DNA of 64,000 nt from Diplonema papillatum (lineage: Eukaryota; Euglenozoa; Diplonemea; Diplonemida; Diplonemidae): the NCBI GenBank assembly GCA_030068145.1, contig JAPJBO010000803.1, forward strand, positions 1 through 64,000. The letters run 5' to 3'. The notes beneath the pieces were generated by a model. That model had not been told where the DNA came from. It worked only from the letters and a program-made list of their open reading frames with translations, and searched no databases. The position numbers and the translations under genes are program-made. Shown here in pieces: positions 51,201-62,272 of the stretch. Each line of letters begins with the position of its first letter. Within the stretch, counting starts at the first letter, position 1.

Positions 51201-52447
51201 GAAAAAGAAGAAGAAACAAGGCTGCTCGGAAATCGGTAGCCACTTGACCCGTAGGCCCGTGGCGCTGCAGTACCGCCGACAACACGTGAAGGAGCTTAGG
51301 CTTTCCCTGGTACTTTTTCCAAAGAAAAAAAAAGGAAGTAAGAATGATTTAACAAACCAGTTTAAACCCCAGTCTAAAAAGGAAGACGAAAAGCAGGGCT
51401 GGCACTTGCTGTCAGGGAAGGGAGAGGGCGCGGGGATGAACGCCGGTGTTTCAAGCAATCGTTTTATTTTCTTCTTCTTTTCATTTGTTTTTGAGCAGTA
51501 CATTCGTACTGACGGGAACATTTTCGGAACAACGGTTGCACGTGAAAGAGAACCCGAAACCACAACGACAAAAAGTGCTAGCACAGGAAACCCTCCTCAT
51601 CATTGATGATAGCATCAAGTCTTCGAAGAAGACTTGATGCTATCATCAAATCATGCATGAGGCAGTGTTCTGCCAAGGCATTGCACTAAGATTTCTCCCC
51701 CGGAGAGGTTTTATACCCTGTGTTATCATTTTCAGTGTAAGTTCGCTACGGGTATTTTCATCACCTTCGACCATTTGATGCCGATCGTCCGTTACTTCGT
51801 TTATCAGTGCAAGCCCCAACTCCGGAAATGTTTTACACAAGCCCCAGCTTGAAAGGAAATGCTCGACAATTCTGCCTGACAAAGAACAGAAGGGATCCGC
51901 TGTCACTACGTGTTGAACGGACGTGAAGTCATGCGGGTCTACCCCCTACACGACAAATCACACAAACACAACAGGTCAAAGTCCTGAGTGAGAGAACAAC
52001 ACACGGTGGTGCAAGCGAAGAACAAGCCAGATTGTGTTTGTATCGTATTTGCTCCTCTACCTATATTTCCTCCCTTCCATTCGGAGTCGAAGCAGCTACG
52101 TCGAGTATTCCTTCTCGAAGATCTCAGAAGATGGATCTATTCCGACGAGTACGAACACCTGTGCAAGGTTACTACCCCGTTGCTAACCCGAGACAACACC
52201 GTAGCTTCACCCCCTCCCCGCTTGCCCTGTAATCCAAGCCCGTGTGCTGAGGCCTCACGAAGTTCGTGGCGGACACACGAGAGAGAGTCTTTGCACGGTC
52301 AATTCTACGTTTGTTTTGCGTCATCAGTTTTTTTTTGTCGTACAAGATCGCAGATCTTAGAAGATTAATATCGTTACAGGTTGAATAACCCCGTCGCTAT
52401 CCCGAAAACATCGTAGCTTACCCCTCGCTTGCCCACACTTGGAAAAC
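51201..52447. other. Repeat-bearing spacer
   Basis: Bases 51228-51330 recur at 59645-59745. Bases 51850-52022 recur at 55385-55570. The minus strand of 51646-51906 is open for 86 codons with protein-like composition, but I do not recognise it. A 21-bp-stem hairpin lies at 51603-51649. Bases 52335-52440 share words with 54895-55010. Confidence 0.6.
51603..51649. repeat. Perfect hairpin, 21-bp stems and 5-base loop
   Basis: TTGATGATAGCATCAAGTCTT is followed by CGAAG and then its exact complement. It could be a transcription end signal, a fold-back element remnant or a small-RNA source; nothing in the neighbourhood decides. Confidence 0.7.
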
Positions 52448-53266
52448 ATGCCAAAGACGGTGACGGAAGAATACCTGTCCAGCCTGAAGCTGGTAGAGCT
52501 GCGAGCGGTCGCCGCGGAGCTCGGCGTCGAGGTCAGGGGCCTGCGGTCCAAGGCGGAAGTCAAGGCGCGCCTCATAGAAAAGAAGGAAGGCGCCCCCCTC
52601 GAGGACAGCGACGACGAATCCACCGGAGAGGACTCTGAAGATGGCGTTGGGCAGGCACCTGAAACGGGGGCGAGCAACCCGGGCGCAGGGGCACACCTGG
52701 CACGCGGGACCGAGGCGAGCGAAGGACTGCGCGCGCCCCCCCCACTCCACCCCGAGCCCCAATGGCACACCAGGCCTCCGTTCTCGGAGGGGGAGCTGGC
52801 AGACCCAACGGAGTGGCTGCGCGACCCGTGGCGGGCGTTTGAAGAAGCGAAGCGGGTTTGGGGCCCATCGACCCTGAGGGCGGCGAGTTCCAAGCGCGAA
52901 GTGACGCGCGCCTTCGAGGTGATCCGGCAGCTGGTCCCACGGATACAGGACCCTGCTATACAGGACACCGTCGCCGGCCTCATCCGGGACGAATGTGCAC
53001 GAGTATGCACGGGTGTGCACGAGTGTGTACGAATGTGCACGAGTATGCACGGGTGTGCACGAGTGTGTACGAATGTGCACGAGTATGCACGGGTGTGCAC
53101 GAGTGTGTACGAATGTGCACGAGTATGCACGGGTGTGCACGAGTGTGTACGAATGTGCACGAGAGTGCACGAGTGTCACACACACGAATGTGCAAGAGTG
53201 TGCACGGATGCCTACATGCCTCACTCTACCCGACTCCCAGCCTCAAAGGTCAACCGGAGACCCTAA
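52448..53266 (+). CDS. SAP-like ORF running into a minisatellite (272 aa)
   Basis: From ATG at 52448 the N terminus YLSSLKLVELRAVAAELGVE...AEVKARLIEK matches the helix-extended loop-helix pattern of SAP DNA-binding domains (about residues 7-42). An acidic and proline-rich linker follows, and then a second helical stretch (EVTRAFEVIRQLVPRIQDPA). From about codon 180 the frame enters a Cys-rich minisatellite and its end is probably meaningless. It may be the 5' part of a transposable-element ORF or a host gene truncated by repeat expansion or an unrecognised intron. The GC-rich coding style resembles the retroelement ORFs in the window. Confidence 0.5.
   Translation: MPKTVTEEYLSSLKLVELRAVAAELGVEVRGLRSKAEVKARLIEKKEGAPLEDSDDESTGEDSEDGVGQAPETGASNPGAGAHLARGTEASEGLRAPPPLHPEPQWHTRPPFSEGELADPTEWLRDPWRAFEEAKRVWGPSTLRAASSKREVTRAFEVIRQLVPRIQDPAIQDTVAGLIRDECARVCTGVHECVRMCTSMHGCARVCTNVHEYARVCTSVYECARVCTGVHECVRMCTRVHECHTHECARVCTDAYMPHSTRLPASKVNRRP
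52990..53195 (+). repeat. Minisatellite built on TGCACGAGTRTG words
   Basis: About 20 imperfect 10-base units (TGCACGAGTG, TGTACGAATG, TGCACGGGTG) form a higher-order unit of about 40 bases. It keeps an open frame because the changes avoid stops, giving CARVCTGVHE-type repeats. Confidence 0.9.
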
Positions 53267-53475
53267 AACACCGACAATACACGCCGCAACAAACGCTAAT
53301 AAAATCAGTTAGGGGACTCCACAAGGTTTCACAACGGAGTGACACAACACCCGAGACGAGCTGCACCCTCTCACTTTTCTCAACCCCCCGCCATACTCAA
53401 GCCTCTACGGTCAACCGGAGACTTTAAAATACCGACCTTCTAACCCACAAATAACGCTACAATGCCTGCGTCTGT
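53250..53475 (+). repeat. Dispersed repeat GGTCAACCGGAGACCCTAAA
   Basis: Copies at about 53250, 53403 and 53760 share TCAACCGGAGAC(C/T)(C/T)TAAAA and ...CACAAATAACGCTA. Related sequence occurs at 18095, 24890, 35150 and 37945. No gene. Confidence 0.6.
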
Positions 53476-53535
53476 CACAGCTCCTGCCCGCTTGCCGCGC
53501 GCCGCACTACTCGAGTGAAGGTGAACGCTGCAAAG

Positions 53536-53675
53536 GGGGGGGGTCGAATAATAACACTGTGTTATTATTCGATTTGCCGAAAAATAAAAAAAGTTGCGGG
53601 TGGCCGAACAGTGTTTTTAGACAACCAGACGTGTGTCAAATAACTGTTATTATTCGACCCCCCCCCCCCCCCACA
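53536..53675. mobile_element. Short MITE-like element capped by poly-G and poly-C
   Basis: The ends GGGGTCGAATAATAAC (about 53537-53556) and GTTATTATTCGACCCC (53647-53663) are inverted complements, each capped outward by a run of G or C. An internal AATAATAACACTGTGTTATTATT hairpin lies at the left end. About 140 bp, non-coding. Confidence 0.65.
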
Positions 53676-54112
53676 CGAAACTAAGATTTTCCCCCCGACA
53701 GCCGTAGTTCAAGTGTATAATCATACCTGCATCCCTCATACTACCCGCCTCACAGCCTCAATGGTCAACCGGAGACCCTAAAAACACCGAACCTCTAAAC
53801 CACAATAAACGCTAATAAAATCCTCACTCCTATGCCTGCGTCTGTCACCGCTTCTGCCCGCTTGCCGCGTGCCGTATGGTTGGAGTGAAAGTGAAGCCAG
53901 AAGGCTGCTGATCATCTTGACCACATGGCTCTAAAACGCTTCGGAAAATCCAAAGAAAGTGGTCGAATGCTTCGTTTAGGCTGGAATAATGGCCGCAAAA
54001 TGCGAAAAAAACAAGGCGAAATCACATCCACAAAGGCAATTCGGACAGAAGATCCTTCAGAAACCCAAAAACGCAGCCACAAAAAAAAAAAAAACAGCCC
54101 GACTAGAAGTGG

Positions 54113-54680
54113 TGCCTGCTGACGACTTGTGCCACCGAAATGGAAGCATAGGACTTCTGCAGGACTCCTGTATGGGCCTGCTAGTCATCACCAATAATAA
54201 CCAGGGTGTCGGCTTGTCCGCTTTCTGAAGCCATCTCGAAAGATGGTGAACTGTGCCTGCTGACGACTTGTGCCACCGAAATGGAAGCATAGGACTTCTG
54301 TAGGACTCGTGTATGGGCCTGCTAAATCACCAATAATAACCAGGGTGTCGGCGTGTCCGCATTTCTGAAGCCATCTCGAAAGATGGTGAACTGTGCCTGC
54401 TGACGACTTGTGCCACCGAAATGGAAGCATAGGACTTCTGTAGGACTCGTGTATGGGCCTGCTAAATCACCAATAATAACCAGGGTGTCGGCGTGTCCGC
54501 ATTTCTGAAGCCATCTCGAAAGATGGTGAACTGTGCCTGCTGACGACTTGTGCCACCGAAATGGAAGCATAGGACTTCTGTAGGACTCGTGTATGGGCCT
54601 GCTAGTCATCACCAATAATAACCAGGGTGTCGGCTTGTCCGCTTTCTGAAGCCATCTCGAAAGATGGTGAACTGTGCCTC
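54113..54680 (+). repeat. Tandem repeat of about 141 bp, four copies
   Basis: Units start TGCCTGCTGACGACTTGTGC near 54113, 54256, 54397 and 54536, and hold GGACTTCTGTAGGACTCGTG and GAAAGATGGTGAACTGTGCC. The minus strand is open in them by chance of unit length; no domain is seen. Confidence 0.92.
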
Positions 54681-54819
54681 GGGACTGAAAGAATCTCACT
54701 GGTCCATTTCATCGCTCGTCTTTTAAATCGAAAGACGCGGCATTTGTATGGCTACCTGAAGAGAGTCATCGTGACCCCACGGCCTGACCTGAAATCACTC
54801 AGCGTTCGACTAACTCATT

Positions 54820-54865
54820 TCTCTCTCTCTCTCTTTCTCTCCGTCTCTCTCTCTCTCTCTCTTTG
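54820..54865 (+). repeat. CT microsatellite
   Basis: TCTCTCTCT runs interrupted by TTTCTC and CCGTC; followed at 54893-55015 by a segment resembling 52340-52440. Confidence 0.85.
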
Positions 54866-55298
54866 TTTGGTTGTGTTTAATTTTTTTTTAGTCGTATAAG
54901 ATCGCAGATCTTAGAAGATTAATATATCCGACGAATACCTAACACTCGTTACAAGGTTAAGTAACCCCGTCGCTATCCCGAAAACATCGTAACTTCACCC
55001 CTCGCTTGACGATTGTGACAAACACACCGAATCACTGCCTGACCTTTCTACTTTCGATTTATGCATCATCCGCAACGGTGAAGACGAAGCAGCAGACAGA
55101 GCCAGTATACGCGTATTAAGAAACATGAAATGCTGAAGGAAATGAGAAGCTCGCCACCGCAAACCGTGTGCGAAAAAAAAAAAGGGGAGATGTCATCCTC
55201 TTGCATCGGGCCGTACCGTTAACCGCAAATAGGTCTCCTAGCCTCGAAGCCGCTGGCCGACAGAACAATGTACCGTAATTGGAATATAATGTTGAACC

Positions 55299-55350
55299 GG
55301 TAAAACCTGGGACACGTCCCAAAATGAGGGTGGGTGTCCCAGGTTTTACC
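55299..55350. repeat. Inverted repeat GGTAAAACCTGGGACAC / GTGTCCCAGGTTTTACC
   Basis: Exact 17-base arms separated by 18 bases. GTGTCCCAGG(G/T)TTTACC also occurs singly at 55739 and 56640, next to the 170-bp dispersed pair. Confidence 0.8.
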
Positions 55351-55574
55351 AGGTTCGGCACTTTTTTTTTATACATAAGCGCCAGCTTGAAAGGAAATGC
55401 TCGACGATGCTGCCCGACAAAGAACAGAAGGGGTCCCAAGTGCTGTAACTACCGAACCACGTGTTGCACGGACGTGAGGTCATGTGGGTCTACCCCTACA
55501 CGACAAATCACACAAACACAACAGGTCAAAGTCCTGAGTGAGAAAACAACACACGGTGGTGTAAGCGAAGAACA

Positions 55575-56655
55575 AATTTGCGACTTTGCGTGCTTTGCAG
55601 AACATCGCGACCATGGTGCTTGCCCGAGCCTAGGGGTGCTCAATACTCAGCTCGACCCTAGATGCCGCTGTCATAGGAGGCTGCAGGACCACCACTGGTG
55701 CAGTACACACAGGAGGCTACCTGGGAGACCCCCCCGGGTGTCCCAGGGTTTACCCGGCTCGGCACGTGTGGCCCTATTTACGCTCTTTTTGGGCAAAATC
55801 CAAGATCCTATTTACGTTTTTTTGCACTTTTTCCGCCTGCTTTTTGCACCCGTTTTGGATCGTAGCCGGACTGAGGCATGTCGGACTCTTCGCGCTTTCG
55901 CTTTCGTTCTGTCGTCTGTGCTAAGGAGGTTGTACCAGCACTGCCGCTAAGATCATCACCATCATCACAATTGGAAGTTTGTCAGGCGCAAGTTCCAACA
56001 GGAACTCGAATGGTGTTGTGTCAACGCTTGCCAACATACAGCTAATACTTTCAGAGGCTCCTAGCTTGGTCACAAAACATTTCTGAATAGTTCTTCATCG
56101 AACGAAGAAATCGAGCCGCATGCTATGTCTGTTTTGCGTTCCGGACTGTGGTAACTCGTCTCTTGCACTCAGATGAATGATCATATCATATGCGGCCCTC
56201 TATGGCGGTCATCGAAGTAATGGAGTATTTATCATCCCCTTCTTCGGCTCGCGTAGCGAGCCGAAAAAAACGCCAATTCCCCCACTCGCGTAAGCCCGAA
56301 GAAACGGGTATGTGCAGACATCCAAGCCAGCTTGCTCCCCCCTCCACCAGTTCTTCGAAAGACCTGCATGGGCCTGCTTGGGTGGCCTTCGGGTGGCATC
56401 TTGGACACAAGATATGTGCTGATAACGTACGCTTTAGGGCCACACCTGCGGCTCGGCACTTTTTTTTTTTTTTGGGGTTTGCGACTTTGCGTGCTTTGCA
56501 GAACATCGCGACCATGGTTCTTGCCCGAGCCTAGGGGTGCTCAATACTCAGCTCGACCCTAGATGCCGCTGTCATAGGAGGCTGCAGGACCACCACTGGT
56601 GCAGTACACGCAGGAGGCTACCTGGGAGACCCCCCCGGGTGTCCCAGGTTTTACC
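55575..56655 (+). repeat. Pair of dispersed 170-bp repeats
   Basis: Bases 55575-55755 and 56478-56655 are nearly identical (GCGACTTTGCGTGCTTTGCA ... CCCCCGGGTGTCCCAGG). The 720 bases between them hold no gene I recognise. Confidence 0.85.
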
Positions 56656-57535
56656 CGGTCTGTCATTTACCCGTTCCAGCTTTAGTCCAGTTCAACATTA
56701 TTCCAATTACGGTAGGCAAGGGGAATCAGCAAACTGGATCCGTTTAACTTCGCGGGTGTGCATTTGTTGTAGCACACCCGCTTTTCGGGTGTGACTCGGG
56801 CACTCTCTCTTACCTCCAGCCCCTGAGGCTGGACCTCACAGTGCACACCGCTGTCCTGTCCACAGGCACTCAGGTTCAGCATCCTGGTGTGTTGAGCAGG
56901 TCACCCATTTCCAAGCACGTTCTTGCAATCCCCCACCCTCGGTGTGACTCGGGCACTCTCTCTTTAACTCCAGCCTCTGAGGCTGGACCTCAGCATTCCC
57001 AAACTGAGCGACTCGTGCTAGCAAGGAGTTAACCAACATGGCTCGTCGAGGAAATACGGGACTCTGTCACCCTCTGTGGATACCCCATTCCAGGAGACTT
57101 ACCTTCGACGCCAGTTGTGTCCCAAGCAGCTTGCGCCACATTCCGGATATCCGTAGAACACCGGTTCAGGCTTGAGGTCTGCCCTGTTCACTCGCCGTTA
57201 CTGGGAACATCGCTGTTGCTTTCTTTTCCAGCGCTGAGTGTCTGCAGACACTCAGATTCTGCACCCTGGCCTGCCTGTTGTGACACGGTGCAGACGGGGG
57301 ACCAGTGCGGTGTGTTGAGCAGGTACCCATTTCCAAGCACGTTCTTGCAATCCCCCACCCCCCACCCCCATCTTTCTATCCTCAAGAGAAAAAAATACAA
57401 GGACATTTTCTCTCGCACTTCGTTCATGTTAAACCTTTTCTTCGTTCGGTGCCTTCCCTTTGACTTCGGGATCCGAAAAGCCGTTCGATGCAGGGCAAAC
57501 AGCCGAGCCGCCAACGCATCATCGTCGTGTGGTCT
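56656..57535. other. Repeat fragments, no gene
   Basis: A CACACCCGCTTTTCGGGTGTG hairpin (56774-56793) resembles the ends of the 4.1-10.96 kb element. Two copies of CTCCAGCC.CTGAGGCTGGAC follow, and two diverged 165-bp repeat copies (56850-56932, 57236-57352) end in AATCCCCCACC. Confidence 0.6.
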
Positions 57536-57790
57536 CTCATTCCAAGTAGACGCAATCAAAAACGAAGTTCGCTATGGTCTTAGTTGTCAGAAGCTTGGCC
57601 AGTCAAAGACAACGTGTGCAAACATGGTCACTCATCCCAAGTAGGCGCAATCAACACGAAGTTCGCATGGTCTCTCATTCCAAGTAGGAGCAATCAAAAC
57701 GAAGTTTGCTATGGTCTTAGTTGTCACAAACTTGCCCAGTCAAAGACAACGTGTGCAAACATGGTCTCTCCTGGGCCAGCCAAAGACGAA
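57536..57790 (+). repeat. Imperfect tandem repeat around CATTCCAAGTAGACGCAATC
   Basis: Two full units (57538-57630 and 57677-57770) and one short unit between them share AACGAAGTTYGCTATGGTCT and AGTCAAAGACAACGTGTGCA. Non-coding. Confidence 0.75.
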
Positions 57791-58199
57791 GTGTCAGCGT
57801 CCCTTTCACCACCCGAATCCGACTGCAGCACACTATGAAACGTAACATCCGCTAGAGTGCGCACTAAAGAAAGCGCCTTCTTATTACTAAGCTGACAGCC
57901 GAGCCGCCTCATCATGTGGTCTCGGCGCCTCCATTGAACGACGATCCCACGCAGAAACTCCAGGTGCGGCGTTGACGTGCAAATCGCCAACCCTTGCTCA
58001 CTCCCCAACTCTGAACATCTCAGGAATACAAATCACAAAAAAAAAGGAACATCAATACCTGGGCCTCGAAAAAAAAAAAAAAAAACCACAAAAAATCAAA
58101 CACACACGACACTAAGCAAGAAGAGAGGGTCCATCCTCCCTTTTCGCAAGAAAGAAGAAGAGAAGAAGCGCAAAAAAAAAAAAAAAAACACAAGCGAAG
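57791..58199. other. 5' flank of the glutaredoxin gene
   Basis: The last 170 bases are A-rich with three long A runs (about 58037, 58070-58085, 58171-58188) and end CACAAGCGAAG before the ATG. That context is almost the same as before L18 copy 1. It probably contains the 5' untranslated region; no promoter motif is identified. Confidence 0.5.
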
Positions 58200-58736
58200 A
58201 TGTTGAGGGCAACAGCAAGAGCAGCCGTGGCGCGTGCGTTGGTCGCGGCGCCGGTGCAGAAGTTGAGTGTTGGTGGCAGCAGCAGCAGCAGCAGGAGCAG
58301 TATGCGGCTGCCTGCGCTCGGGGCGGTGGGGGGGCAGAGCCGCTGGTGCTCCGGGTACACAGAGGCCGACAAGAAGGAGATCATGGACGAGATGCGCAAC
58401 GACATCAAGCAGAACAAGGTGGTGCTGTTCATCAAGGGAGAGCCCGAGGCCCCCCGGTGCGGGTTCAGCGGCAGGACGGTCGACCTGCTCTCGCAGTACG
58501 GCGTCGCCTACACGGCGTACAACGTGCTCGCCCACCCCGCGGTGAGGGAGGGCATCAAGGAAATCTCCGGCTGGCCGACCATCCCGCAGCTCTTCGTCAA
58601 CGGCGAGTTCGTCGGCGGGTGCGACCTCCTCGTCGAGATGCACGGCAGCGGTGACCTCGCGGACCTCTTCAAAAACGCCGGTACGCCTTTTGTGTCAGAC
58701 GATCTCAGTCCACAGACGGTCTATAACCTGCTATAG
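58200..58736 (+). CDS. GRX5: Monothiol CGFS glutaredoxin, mitochondrial (Grx5-like)
   Basis: The 178-residue frame has an Arg/Ala/Ser-rich, acid-free N terminus of about 50 residues, typical of a mitochondrial presequence. A glutaredoxin fold follows: VVLFIKGEPEAPRCGFSGRT with the CGFS active site at 87-90, WPTIPQLFVNGEFVGGCDLL (125-144) with the TIP and GGCD glutathione-binding positions, and EMHGSGDL. CGFS glutaredoxins bind a glutathione-ligated 2Fe-2S cluster and serve iron-sulfur cluster transfer in mitochondria. Family members usually end soon after LF..AG. Here the last 17 residues (TPFVSDDLSPQTVYNLL) are unusual and run into the adjoining minisatellite. CCG/GTACGC at that point could be a splice donor, so the annotated C terminus may be wrong. 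Confidence 0.93.
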   Translation: MLRATARAAVARALVAAPVQKLSVGGSSSSSRSSMRLPALGAVGGQSRWCSGYTEADKKEIMDEMRNDIKQNKVVLFIKGEPEAPRCGFSGRTVDLLSQYGVAYTAYNVLAHPAVREGIKEISGWPTIPQLFVNGEFVGGCDLLVEMHGSGDLADLFKNAGTPFVSDDLSPQTVYNLL

Positions 58737-59178
58737 ACTGTCTATCGACAGTATCGACCGTCTGTAGACATTATTGACAGTCTACAGACATTATCGACAG
58801 TCTACAGACAGTCTACAGACAGTCTATCGACAGTCTATCGACAGTCTATCGACAGTCTATCGACAGTCTATCGACAGTCTATCGACAGTCTATCGACAGT
58901 CTATCGACAGTCTATCGACAGTCTATCGACAGTCTATCGACAGTCTATCGACAGTCTATCGACAGTCTATCGACAGTCTATCGACAGTCTATCGACAGTC
59001 TATCGACGGTCTATCGACGGTCTATCGACAGTCTATCGACAGTCTATCGACAGTCTATCGACAGTCTATCGACAGTCTATCGACAGTCTATCGACAGTCT
59101 ATCGACAGTCTATCGACAGTCTATCGACAGTCTATCGACAGTCTATCGACAGTCTACAGACAGTCTATAGACTGTCGC
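58735..59178 (+). repeat. 11-bp minisatellite ATCGACAGTCT
   Basis: More than 30 head-to-tail copies of ATCGACAGTCT, with variants (ACAGACAGTCT, ATCGACGGTCT) at both edges. It starts at the glutaredoxin stop codon, whose last codons (GTCTATAACCTGCTATAG) already resemble the repeat. One frame is fully open, without meaning. Confidence 0.97.
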
Positions 59179-59816
59179 ACACTAGTTATACGATACCTTA
59201 AAGGAGTGAACTTGCACTCTATAAGGCAACGCAAGTTTCTCCCGCTGCTTTCGGCACTTCGACAATTACTATTACGGAGACAGTCTAAAAGTACTACCGC
59301 AGATACGACACGCACACTCTCTAAAGGCAAAGCAAGTGACCCGCCCCTTGAGCCCGCTGTCTCCTGCTGCTACGGCAGTTGGACAAGTACTACTACTGTA
59401 ACACCCGTTCCACGAAAACATGTCACCCCTTTTCCGTCTGAAAAGCAGCCCGTCATGGGTCAATTTTTTTAGAAATTCGGGAAGTTAACGGTCAACCACA
59501 GCTTGCAAAGCTTGAGTCGGAGGCAGCACAGTGTCACAACCCCGTCCGCTCTGCCCTGTGGCTGACCGTCTCGACGAGCTTGTGTTCAGCGCAAGCGCCA
59601 AGCCCCAAAGTTTCCTAAGGCCACGCCTTGATGCTTTGGCTTTGGAAATCGGTAGCCATTTGACCGTAAACCCGTGGCTCTGCAGTACCGCCGAACACGT
59701 GAAGCTTGGCTCCCGTGTAGCAGGCTTTCCCTGGTACCTTCTATCAGGGCGGAGGGAAAAAAGGAAGGGGGTTCTTAAAGTTCCCAAATGCTCATAGTTA
59801 CTCCAGCTGGTAATGG
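59179..59816. other. Spacer with dispersed repeats
   Basis: Two diverged copies of GAACTTGCACTCTATAAGGC... (about 59208 and 59312) occur, and related sequence lies near 37835. Bases 59645-59745 match 51228-51330. No gene is recognised. Confidence 0.5.
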
Positions 59817-60361
<545 letters not shown>

Positions 60362-60400
60362 GACTGGGAGAAAAAGTATCACACGAACTAATCCATCAAA

Positions 60401-62260
60401 ATGTCTGCACCTCCAAGTGGTGGTCCTGGGCAACGCAACACCTCCAACGAGGCAGTGCGGCCAACGCAGACCGGGACGGAGGCCCCATGGCAGTGGGTGC
60501 CAGCGAAAAGGAGCCGGCAGGCTGCAGAGCTGCGGGGCGAAGACTGGGATGTCCCAGTCGTCAACGTGCAGGAGCTGCGGGACGGTGACGCAGCCGGAGT
60601 GGCCATCGCAAGCCGCTCGGAGGCCAAGAAGGCGATCGGCGACGGCAAGAAACACGCAGCGCGTGCGGTAGTCGTGCTGGGCGCGGTGCAGGAACTGGCG
60701 GGCCACGCAGGACAGACCTGCCCTATCGTCGTCAGGCGCGGAACACGCATCGAGACGACGACCGGCACGGTATTCCAAATGGGAGAGAAGGAAGTCGGTT
60801 CCAAGCTGACGTGGAAGCGCGTGGCAATGCCAGGCGGCGATCAAGTTCAATCATCATCTCACATCGGCAGCCGTCAAACATCAACACATTTCGGCGGCCT
60901 TCAGAGGCTGTCGATATGCGTCCCTCGCCAGCACACGACGGCAAGCGAGTGGGGGGAGGCAACAACGAACCTGAGGGCCTACCTCGGGCAGTTTGCCTCG
61001 GAGCTGGGCGTTAGCGAAGGCGACGTCCTGATCACGGGAGTGGAGACGCGAGGCAGGGCCGAGGACCCGGCGCGCTCTCTCGGCGCGCTGATGCGCGTCC
61101 CACAGGAACAGGCGAAAAAGCTGGAAGCCGCATCGGGCCACCGCGGAGTTTTCGTCGTCCCGAAACTGGACGCAGGAACCGTGGTCTGGCTGACAGCGGG
61201 CACAACGCTGGCAGAGGCGAAGGACCTGGCGAACAGTCTGCCCACGCAGGTGCAGAGACTGGCCGTCAACAGACGGGGACTCGGGCTCCGGGTGACGGCA
61301 GGAGCTGAAGAAGAGGTGCGATCCGCAGTGGGAGAGAGGTCAGCACCGAGGGTAAGTGGGAAAACGTGGGATGTGTTCGGTTTCCCGAAGCAGACGACGG
61401 CCGCCCAAGTCGAAGGGTTTCTGAGGAAGGCGGGATGGGAAGGGGTGACCATGATCAAGGTCATCCCAAAGAGAGGCAAGGCGCTCGCTGTCGTCAGGGG
61501 CCCAGATCCGCCGGCGTGGGTCTTCAGTATCACGGATTCGGATCTGCGCATCGACGTGTCCACAGCCCGACCGATTGCCGAGGCAGAGCAGAGGTGGGTA
61601 CAGACACCCGCCCAGGAGAAGAGGCAGGATCCCGCAGAGGCGGGCTCAGCTAGGGAGCGGGAAAGGTACACATGGGCCGAGTTCCTGGCGTGTTACGGGA
61701 AAAAGCGAGGGCGAGCACTCTGGCGAGAATCGACCGGACAGCCATCCGCAGAGGAGAGTCGACCAAGCGGCAGTAAAGGTGGCAAAGAACGAAAGGAAAA
61801 CGGTACCGAGAAGGGGGGCAAAGGTGGGAAAGGCGGTGGCGGCGGGAGTCCAGCAGCCTGGACGGCACACCCAGCCGCCCCCGAGCAAAACCATGACGCG
61901 ACAGAGATGGCACAGCTACGTGCGCAGCTCAGCGAGGCCCTGCAGCGGATTGAAGCGTTGTCGAGACAGCTGGAGGAAGTGCAGGCCAAGCAGGTGGGGG
62001 TACGAAAGTCGCCATCGCCGCGACGCGAGCCAAGCATGGACAACGATGAGGACAAGAAGAAGAAGAAACCCGCAGATGCCAAGCAGGAGGGCCGGAAGAC
62101 AGGCACCAAGAAAAGGGCGAGGTCCGGCACCGAGTCGGCGTCACGAGAGCGAAGTGAGACGAAACCCCCGGCAAAGATGCACAGCGCCGCCTCCACCTCG
62201 GCAAAGAAGCCGGACAGACAATCGACGCTGGTCGGTTTCATGTCGTCGGCTGCCAAGTGA
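60401..62260 (+). CDS. LINE ORF1 protein (619 aa)
   Basis: An intact frame with ATG at 60401 and TGA at 62258. I see no CCHC knuckles. The N-terminal half has long amphipathic and beta-like stretches (for example KKLEAASGHRGVFVVPKLDA, SGKTWDVFGFPKQTTAAQVE) that could be RNA-recognition-like folds. A Gly-rich basic linker follows (KGGKGGKGGGGGSP), then a coiled-coil stretch (AQLRAQLSEALQRIEALSRQ, about 505-535) and a Lys/Arg/Ser tail. The layout of basic regions plus coiled coil fits an RNA-binding ORF1 protein, and the position before an OTU/endonuclease ORF2 supports that. Confidence 0.75.
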   Translation: MSAPPSGGPGQRNTSNEAVRPTQTGTEAPWQWVPAKRSRQAAELRGEDWDVPVVNVQELRDGDAAGVAIASRSEAKKAIGDGKKHAARAVVVLGAVQELAGHAGQTCPIVVRRGTRIETTTGTVFQMGEKEVGSKLTWKRVAMPGGDQVQSSSHIGSRQTSTHFGGLQRLSICVPRQHTTASEWGEATTNLRAYLGQFASELGVSEGDVLITGVETRGRAEDPARSLGALMRVPQEQAKKLEAASGHRGVFVVPKLDAGTVVWLTAGTTLAEAKDLANSLPTQVQRLAVNRRGLGLRVTAGAEEEVRSAVGERSAPRVSGKTWDVFGFPKQTTAAQVEGFLRKAGWEGVTMIKVIPKRGKALAVVRGPDPPAWVFSITDSDLRIDVSTARPIAEAEQRWVQTPAQEKRQDPAEAGSARERERYTWAEFLACYGKKRGRALWRESTGQPSAEESRPSGSKGGKERKENGTEKGGKGGKGGGGGSPAAWTAHPAAPEQNHDATEMAQLRAQLSEALQRIEALSRQLEEVQAKQVGVRKSPSPRREPSMDNDEDKKKKKPADAKQEGRKTGTKKRARSGTESASRERSETKPPAKMHSAASTSAKKPDRQSTLVGFMSSAAK

Positions 62261-62272
62261 AGGTGGGCAGAA

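Noticed and set aside
54322-54699. Minus-strand repetitive frame (HHLSRWLQKADKPTPW units)
   Set aside because: It depends entirely on the 141-bp tandem repeat, with no conserved domain.
58774-59472. 232-aa frame of DSLSTVYRQSI repeats
   Set aside because: Product of the 11-bp minisatellite, which has no stop in that frame.
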